DNA from: Aeromicrobium flavum
GTDB taxonomy: Bacteria > Actinomycetota > Actinomycetes > Propionibacteriales > Nocardioidaceae
DNA length: 64,000 bases
Reading direction: 5' to 3'
Assembly: GCF_007992115.1 (NCBI RefSeq)
Contig: NZ_BJZQ01000001.1
Location: 248,001-312,000, forward strand
Shown: piece by piece, positions 59,340 to 64,000 of the stretch
Layout of the letters: each line of letters opens with the position of its first letter
How positions within the stretch are numbered: the first letter of the stretch is position 1
Position numbers and translations under genes: made by a program
Notes under the pieces: generated by a model
Database searches by the model: none
What the model was told of the DNA's origin: nothing
What the model saw: the letters and a program-made list of their open reading frames with translations, nothing else

Positions 59340-60836
59340 GTGGAACCTCGTGCGTCCGGCATCGGTCGACTTCTCGTGGCCGGTACGACGTCGGATGCGG
59401 GCAAGAGCCTCGTGACCACGGCGCTGTGTCGGGCGTTTGCACGCCGTGGGGTGCGCGTCGCGCCGTACAAGGCGCAGAACATGTCGAACAACTCGATGGT
59501 GTGTGCCGATGGAGCAGAGATCGGCCGGGCCCAGTGGGTGCAGGCGCTTGCCGCGGGTGCCGAGCCCGAGGCTGCAATGAACCCCGTGCTGCTCAAGCCC
59601 GGCGGTGACCGGCGCAGTCACGTCGTCGTGATGGGGGAGCCCGCGGGCGAGATCAGCAGCCGTGAGTTCATCGGGGGGCGCACCCATCTGGCGGCGGCAG
59701 CGCACGCCGCGTACGACGACCTCGCGTCGCGCTACGACCTCGTGGTCGCCGAGGGCGCCGGCAGCCCGGCCGAGATCAACCTGCGCGCCGGCGACTACGT
59801 GAACATGGGCCTGGCGCGTCACGCCGACATCCCCACCGTGGTCGTCGGCGACATCGACCGCGGCGGTGTGTTCGCGGCGTTCTACGGGACGGTGGCGCTG
59901 CTCGAGCCCGCAGACCAGGCGCTTGTCGCCGGGTTCGTGGTCAACAAGTTCCGCGGCGACGAGTCGCTGCTCGCGCCGGGGCTGCGCCAACTGGAGGACG
60001 TCACCGGCCGCCGCGTGTTCGGCACGCTGCCGTGGAGCCCGGACGTCTGGCTGGACTCCGAGGACGCGCTCGACCTCGAGGGGCGGCGCACGACCGCCGA
60101 GGGTGCCCTGCGGGTCGTCGTGATCCGGCTGCCGCGCATCAGCAACTTCACCGACGTGGACGCGCTCGGGCTCGAGCCCGAGGTGGACGTGATCTTCACT
60201 GCCGATCCCCGCGACATCGCCGACGCGGATCTGGTCATCCTGCCGGGCACGCGGGCGACGGTGTCGGACCTGGCGTGGTTGCGCTCGCGTGGCCTGAGCC
60301 GGGCGATCGTCCGTCACGTGGAGTCCGGCCGAGCGGTGTTCGGGATCTGTGGCGGGTTCCAGATGCTCGGGCGGCAGGTCCACGATCCCGAGGGCGTCGA
60401 GTCCGGCGCGCCGATCAGCGTTCCCGGGCTGGACCTGCTGCCAGTCGAGACCACGTTCGCCGCGGACAAGACACTGCGCCTGCCTCGCGGCGAGGCACTC
60501 GGGGCCGCGGCGTCGGGCTACGAGATCCACCACGGACGCATCACCCGCGACACCGGAGCGGAGGAGTTCCTCGGCGGCGCGCGCATGGACAACGTCCTCG
60601 GCACGATGTGGCACGGCAGCCTCGAGTCGGATGCGTTGCGGACCGCCGTCCTCGACCTCGCGGCACAGGCGCGCGGCGGATCGTTCACTGCGTCGGGGGT
60701 CAGCTTCGCCGCGGCGCGCGAGGCGCGGTTGGACCTGCTGGGCGACCTCGCCGAGCGGCACCTGGACGTCGACGCCCTCCTCGAGCTCGCTCAGCACGGG
60801 GCTCCGACGCTGCCCACGATCGGACCGGCGACATGA
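59340..60836 (+). CDS. cobQ: Cobyric acid synthase
   Basis: 498 residues from GTG 59340. N-terminal dethiobiotin-synthetase-like ATPase (LLVAGTTSDAGKSLVTTALC, APYKAQNMSNNSMV) and C-terminal glutaminase domain with AVFGICGGFQMLG (nucleophile Cys) and SGYEIHHGRI. It amidates adenosylcobyrinic acid a,c-diamide. Its stop overlaps cobK. Confidence 0.93.
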   Translation: MEPRASGIGRLLVAGTTSDAGKSLVTTALCRAFARRGVRVAPYKAQNMSNNSMVCADGAEIGRAQWVQALAAGAEPEAAMNPVLLKPGGDRRSHVVVMGEPAGEISSREFIGGRTHLAAAAHAAYDDLASRYDLVVAEGAGSPAEINLRAGDYVNMGLARHADIPTVVVGDIDRGGVFAAFYGTVALLEPADQALVAGFVVNKFRGDESLLAPGLRQLEDVTGRRVFGTLPWSPDVWLDSEDALDLEGRRTTAEGALRVVVIRLPRISNFTDVDALGLEPEVDVIFTADPRDIADADLVILPGTRATVSDLAWLRSRGLSRAIVRHVESGRAVFGICGGFQMLGRQVHDPEGVESGAPISVPGLDLLPVETTFAADKTLRLPRGEALGAAASGYEIHHGRITRDTGAEEFLGGARMDNVLGTMWHGSLESDALRTAVLDLAAQARGGSFTASGVSFAAAREARLDLLGDLAERHLDVDALLELAQHGAPTLPTIGPAT

Positions 60837-61573
60837 GGCTCCTGATCCTGGGCGGGACCCGTGAGGCCCGGGCGCTGGCCGAGCTGCTCGTCGAGGACGG
60901 CGACGAGGTCGTCACGTCCCTCGCCGGCAGGGTGGCTCGCCCGCGCCTCCCGGTGGGTGCGGTCCGGATCGGCGGCTTCGGCGGTATCGACGGACTCGCC
61001 GAGCACCTGCGCGCGCACGCGGTCGACGCGATGGTCGACGCCACCCACCCGTTCGCGGAGCGGATCAGCGCGAATGCGGCGGCGGCGAGCGAGCAGGCTG
61101 GCGTGCCGCGCGTGCGCCTCGAGCGCCCGGGCTGGTCCGGGCGCGCGGACGCGGGTACGTGGCACTGGGTCGGCGACCACGACGAGGCGGCACAGGTGGC
61201 GGCGAATCTGGGTCGACGGCCGTTCCTGACCGTGGGCCGCCAGTCGCTGCACCGTTTCTTGGAGCCGCTGCGCGCTCACGCGTGCGTGGTGCGTGTCGTC
61301 GATCCGCCCGAGATCGAGCTGCCGGACGCGTGGACGCTGGTGCAGAGCCGTGGCCCGTACACGCACGACCACGAGCGCGAGGCGATGCGCGGCACGGACG
61401 TGCTGGTGACGAAGGACTCCGGCGGCAGCCACACGGAGGCGAAGCTGGACGTCGCCGCCGAGCTCGAGATCCCTGTGGTCGTCGTGCGCCGGACGGATGC
61501 CCCGGCCGGCGTCAGTGTCGTCCGCGACGCGGCCGACGCCCGTGCCTGGGTGCGAGCGCGATCAGGACGCTGA
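60833..61573 (+). CDS. cobK: Precorrin-6A reductase
   Basis: 246 residues from ATG 60833 (ATGA overlap). LLILGGTREARALAELL, MVDATHPFAERISANAA and a late LVTKDSGGSHTEAKLD are hallmarks of CobK/CbiJ. Its 3' end overlaps that of the convergent cobD gene by 62 bases. Confidence 0.92.
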   Translation: MRLLILGGTREARALAELLVEDGDEVVTSLAGRVARPRLPVGAVRIGGFGGIDGLAEHLRAHAVDAMVDATHPFAERISANAAAASEQAGVPRVRLERPGWSGRADAGTWHWVGDHDEAAQVAANLGRRPFLTVGRQSLHRFLEPLRAHACVVRVVDPPEIELPDAWTLVQSRGPYTHDHEREAMRGTDVLVTKDSGGSHTEAKLDVAAELEIPVVVVRRTDAPAGVSVVRDAADARAWVRARSGR

Positions 61574-62471
61574 GCCCGGCGGCGGCCCACGCCACGGCGG
61601 TGGCGAGGCGCGTCGCCCGCGGGAGGTCGGAGACCGCCGGTGCGGGTCCGTCGCCCATCCGGGCCCGGTCCTCGATGCGGCCGGCGTAGTCGTTCACGCC
61701 GCCCAGCGTGATGCCGAGCGCTCCGGCGAAGGCGGCTTCGACGGGTCCGGCGTTCGGGCTGGGGTGGCGCTTGGCATCGCGGCGCCACGTGCGTGCGGCG
61801 TCCCGGGGCAGGCCGCCGACGATCGGTGCAAGCACTGTGGCCAGCGCGGCGGAGGCGCGTGATGGGACCAGGTTGGCCACGTCGTCGATCCGGGCGCTGG
61901 TCCAGCCGAACCGCTCGTACCGGGGGCTGCGGTGCCCGACCATCGCATCGAGGGTGTTGATCGCCCGGTATCCGACGAGTCCCGGCACGCCGAGGGCAGC
62001 GCCCCACAGCAGCGGAGCCACCACGGCGTCGGAGGTGTTCTCGGCCAGCGACTCGACGGCTGCTCGAGCGACGCCGCGGCCGTCGAGACCGCTGGGGTCG
62101 CGACCCACCAGGTGGGTGACCTGCTGTCGTGCGGCGGGCAGGTCGTCGCGCTCGAGCTGAGCCGCGATCGTCTCTCCCTCGCGCACGAGCGACCGGCCGC
62201 CAACCACGGCCCACGTGGCGGCGGCGGTCAGGACGACGCGCCGCCACGGTCGACGGCAGGTCCGTTCAGCGATCATGGCGACGGCGACCAGCGGGCCGAC
62301 GACGACTGCGTGGTGCACCATGCCGGCGCCACGTTGGTCGCGATGGGTCACGCGCTCGACGGCGGCGGCGTACCGGCCCAGGCCCGCGACGGGGTGGAAT
62401 CGGGCGGGGTCGCCGACAGCGCGGTCGAGCGCGAACCCGACCGCGATGCCGACGGCGCGGGACACGGTCAC
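61512..62471 (-). CDS. cobD: Adenosylcobinamide-phosphate synthase
   Basis: 319 residues from GTG 62471, which overlaps the cbtA stop (GTGA). A polytopic CbiB/CobD protein with VGFALDRAVGDPARFHPVAG at the start, ARAAVESLAENTSDAVVAPL near 130, and RYERFGWTSARIDDVANLVP. It attaches the aminopropanol arm. Expressed with cbtB and cbtA under the riboswitch. Confidence 0.9.
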   Translation of the reverse strand: MTVSRAVGIAVGFALDRAVGDPARFHPVAGLGRYAAAVERVTHRDQRGAGMVHHAVVVGPLVAVAMIAERTCRRPWRRVVLTAAATWAVVGGRSLVREGETIAAQLERDDLPAARQQVTHLVGRDPSGLDGRGVARAAVESLAENTSDAVVAPLLWGAALGVPGLVGYRAINTLDAMVGHRSPRYERFGWTSARIDDVANLVPSRASAALATVLAPIVGGLPRDAARTWRRDAKRHPSPNAGPVEAAFAGALGITLGGVNDYAGRIEDRARMGDGPAPAVSDLPRATRLATAVAWAAAGLSVLIALAPRHGRRPRRGRH

Positions 62472-63277
62472 AGGGCGGCAGCGGCCTCGCGACGACGCTG
62501 GTCCGCGAGCGCCTTGTCGGCGTCCCGACCCACCAGCCCGGTCAGGACGACACCGAGGACGGCCCACAACCCGGCCAGGGTGACGAGGGACTCGCGGCGG
62601 AAGTACCAGAGGGTGTCCGCCGGGAACGCGCCGAGCTCGTTGACCGTCGGCAGCGCCAACCCGACGGCGAGCACGACCACGAGGTAGCCCAGCGCTGCGA
62701 CGACCATGGCGTTGAAGCCGCCGATGCGCTCGTGGAGACGGCGCGCGGCGACGACGGCGATCACAGCCGCGGCGAGGCTGATGGCCCAGAACGCGAAGTA
62801 CAGTCCGGTGCGCTCGCCGATCGTGTCTCCGCTGCCGACGGCCGGCGGAGTGGACGGGTACTTCAGGAACGGGACGAGCGCCGTGGCGACGAAGCCGACG
62901 AGCGTGATCGTCGCCGTCGACCCGCGGGCCCCGAGCGAGCCGAGGCGGCCCAGGGCGAACGCGGCGGCGAGCGCGGTGGCGCCGCCGATCACGGTGCCGA
63001 ACAGGATCGTGCCGGTGGCCAGGCCCCACGTCGACTGGGTGTCGCGGGAGACCTCGGCCTCCTGGCCGTGGCTGTGGCCGGCCTCCTCCTCGTCGTGGGA
63101 GTGCGCTGGGGTTCCTTCGGCGTGGGTGTGCCCGGCGGGCGCGGCCGACGCAGCCTCCTCAAGCGCGATGGCGGTGTCGATCTGGGGCTCAGCGACGACG
63201 TAGGCGATGAGGAAGGCGGCGATGCCGGCGACGAGGCCGGCGACCAGGCCATGGACGAGAAAGGTGCGAGGGGTCAT
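62468..63277 (-). CDS. cbtA: Cobalt transporter subunit CbtA
   Basis: 269 residues from ATG 63277. An N-terminal membrane helix (HGLVAGLVAGIAAFLIAYVV) is followed by a His-rich loop (HTHAEGTPAHSHDEEEAGHS), likely metal-binding, and five further helices. CbtA works with CbtB in cobalt uptake. It lies between cbtB and cobD on the same strand. Confidence 0.9.
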   Translation of the reverse strand: MTPRTFLVHGLVAGLVAGIAAFLIAYVVAEPQIDTAIALEEAASAAPAGHTHAEGTPAHSHDEEEAGHSHGQEAEVSRDTQSTWGLATGTILFGTVIGGATALAAAFALGRLGSLGARGSTATITLVGFVATALVPFLKYPSTPPAVGSGDTIGERTGLYFAFWAISLAAAVIAVVAARRLHERIGGFNAMVVAALGYLVVVLAVGLALPTVNELGAFPADTLWYFRRESLVTLAGLWAVLGVVLTGLVGRDADKALADQRRREAAAAL

Positions 63278-63403
63278 GAGGGATCCGTTCGTGGACCGGT
63301 CGCGGGCATGACGATGCCGGGGAACCGGTGAGCCGTGAGGGATGCCGGGCGACAGCCCGGAGGACGCCCGGAGACGACCGGGTGGGCCAGACGCGCAGAC
63401 GCG

Positions 63404-63613
63404 TCAGTGGCAGGGATAGCCCATGACGTGGCGTGCGTCGTGGACCCACTCGTGCACGAGGGTCCCCTCGAGGACCGAGAACGCACCCTGCTCGGCGCCC
63501 ACGAAGAACAGCACCACGGCGGCGAGGAGGGCGGAGAAGATCGCCCACGGGGCGAGGTCCGAGACCGGGATCTGGGGAAGGGCGGCGGGAACGGCCGCGG
63601 TTGCCTGAGGCAT
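63404..63613 (-). CDS. cbtB: Cobalt transporter subunit CbtB
   Basis: 69 residues from ATG 63613 with AAGGAG upstream. One membrane helix (APWAIFSALLAAVVLFFVGA) and the diagnostic C-terminal HEWVHDARHVMGYPCH, a His/Cys cobalt site. First gene behind the cobalamin riboswitch. Confidence 0.92.
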   Translation of the reverse strand: MPQATAAVPAALPQIPVSDLAPWAIFSALLAAVVLFFVGAEQGAFSVLEGTLVHEWVHDARHVMGYPCH

Positions 63614-63639
63614 GTGACACTCCTTGGGGATTCTGCGTC

Positions 63640-63765
63640 CCATCGATGGATGTTTCGCCCAACTGGAAGGTCTGGCTCCGCCCGAATGGGGCGATACAGT
63701 AGCGCGACTGCGCCGGAATCTCACCGGCTTCCTCTCAGCAAGGCAGGTCGAGGCTAGCAGCCCCG
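63640..63765 (-). promoter_or_regulatory. Cobalamin riboswitch upstream of cbtB
   Basis: Read on the minus strand, the leader of cbtB contains GGTGAGATTCCGGCGCAGTC followed by CTACTGTAT and a C-rich pairing region, the conserved core of adenosylcobalamin riboswitches. The exact limits are approximate; the upstream part slightly overlaps the end of the phosphatase gene. It would shut off cobalt uptake and cobD when cobalamin is plentiful. Confidence 0.88.
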
Positions 63766-64000
63766 CCGTTCAGTCCGGTAGGGGCCGTCGAGATGAGATC
63801 GGCGTTGCCGGGTACCGGGCAGGGACGGCCGGTCAGCAGCTCCACGGCGATGGCGATCGTGTCCCCGTGGGTGACCAGAAGCAGGTCGTCACCATGGGCA
63901 CGCAGGACTGCAAGGATCCTGATGCGCACCTCGTCGACGGTCTCCTGACGTCCGCGCTCGACCAGCCGGGCGTCGAGCACAGGCGTCAGGCCGAGTGCGC
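63735..64000 (-). CDS. Histidine phosphatase family protein, C-terminal part
   Basis: The open frame reaches the right edge of the window. The visible 88 residues include ALGLTPVLDARLVERGRQE, ILAVLRAHGDDLLLVTHGDT with the second catalytic His, and NADLI. The gene is the phosphoglycerate-mutase-like superfamily. Beside cobalamin genes it could be the alpha-ribazole phosphatase CobC, but the N-terminal RHG motif lies outside the window. Confidence 0.75.
   Translation of the reverse strand, partial: ALGLTPVLDARLVERGRQETVDEVRIRILAVLRAHGDDLLLVTHGDTIAIAVELLTGRPCPVPGNADLISTAPTGLNGGAASLDLPC

Noticed and set aside
1..64000. CRISPR arrays
   Set aside because: No regularly spaced repeat-spacer pattern was seen; the only short direct repeats are the iteron-like cluster and the 33-bp pair.

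Overview
The window is high-GC DNA of an actinobacterium. The codon use, tRNAs with U73 discriminators, a 13E12/DUF222-type HNH gene and a cobalamin operon with CbtB/CbtA all fit Actinomycetota. A Nocardioides or Aeromicrobium-like host is my guess, but the sequence alone does not prove it. About 1-55.2 kb is one end of a large integrative and conjugative element (ICE). It abuts the 3' end of a tRNA-Val(GAC) gene, and its other end lies outside the window. About 55.2-64 kb is host chromosome: a tRNA Gly-Cys-Val cluster, a class IV aminotransferase, an HNH gene, a second tRNA-Val, an IS3 element and cobalamin genes.

ICE backbone, left to right: a MobF (TrwC-like) relaxase-helicase on the minus strand with two small downstream genes; a compact Tad-type pilus operon (lipoprotein, secreted protein, SAF protein, CpaE-like ATPase, TadA, TadB, TadC, Flp-like pilin, TadE/G-like proteins) that ends in a giant LysM-membrane-wHTH-BTAD protein; a Prim-pol primase, two unknown genes and a ParB-like protein; a type IV secretion module (VirB8-like anchor, triple-domain peptidoglycan hydrolase, two DUF6112 proteins, VirB6/TrbL-like, SCO6880-like, VirB4-like); ArdC antirestriction protein, VirD4-like coupling protein, SSB and accessory genes; and a DUF4192 protein and excisionase at the tRNA boundary. 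No complete integrase is present. Only what looks like a 20-codon C-terminal remnant follows the excisionase.

Cargo sits in several slots between backbone modules, and most of it looks like genome defence. Slot 1 (15.2-21.9 kb) is a five-gene restriction-modification operon (two adenine methyltransferases, an unknown 187-aa protein, McrB-like and McrC-like proteins) with the layout of BsuMI/LlaJI. Slot 2 (28.1-30.1 kb) is an OLD-like ATPase/Toprim nuclease inserted between the two DUF6112 paralogues. Slot 3 (35.2-41.5 kb) holds a TauD-like oxygenase plus HEPN/zinc-ribbon pair, an unknown 367/134-aa pair, and a segment bounded by 33-bp near-identical direct repeats that carries a membrane protein and a thermonuclease-like protein. 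Slot 4 (about 48-53.4 kb) holds a lipoprotein without a normal start codon, a 673-aa protein with two similar halves, and a convergent ApeA-like HEPN protein.

The best candidates for undescribed systems are the oxygenase-HEPN pair, the 367/134-aa pair, the 673-aa protein beside ApeA, and the 187-aa subunit of the McrBC-type restriction operon.
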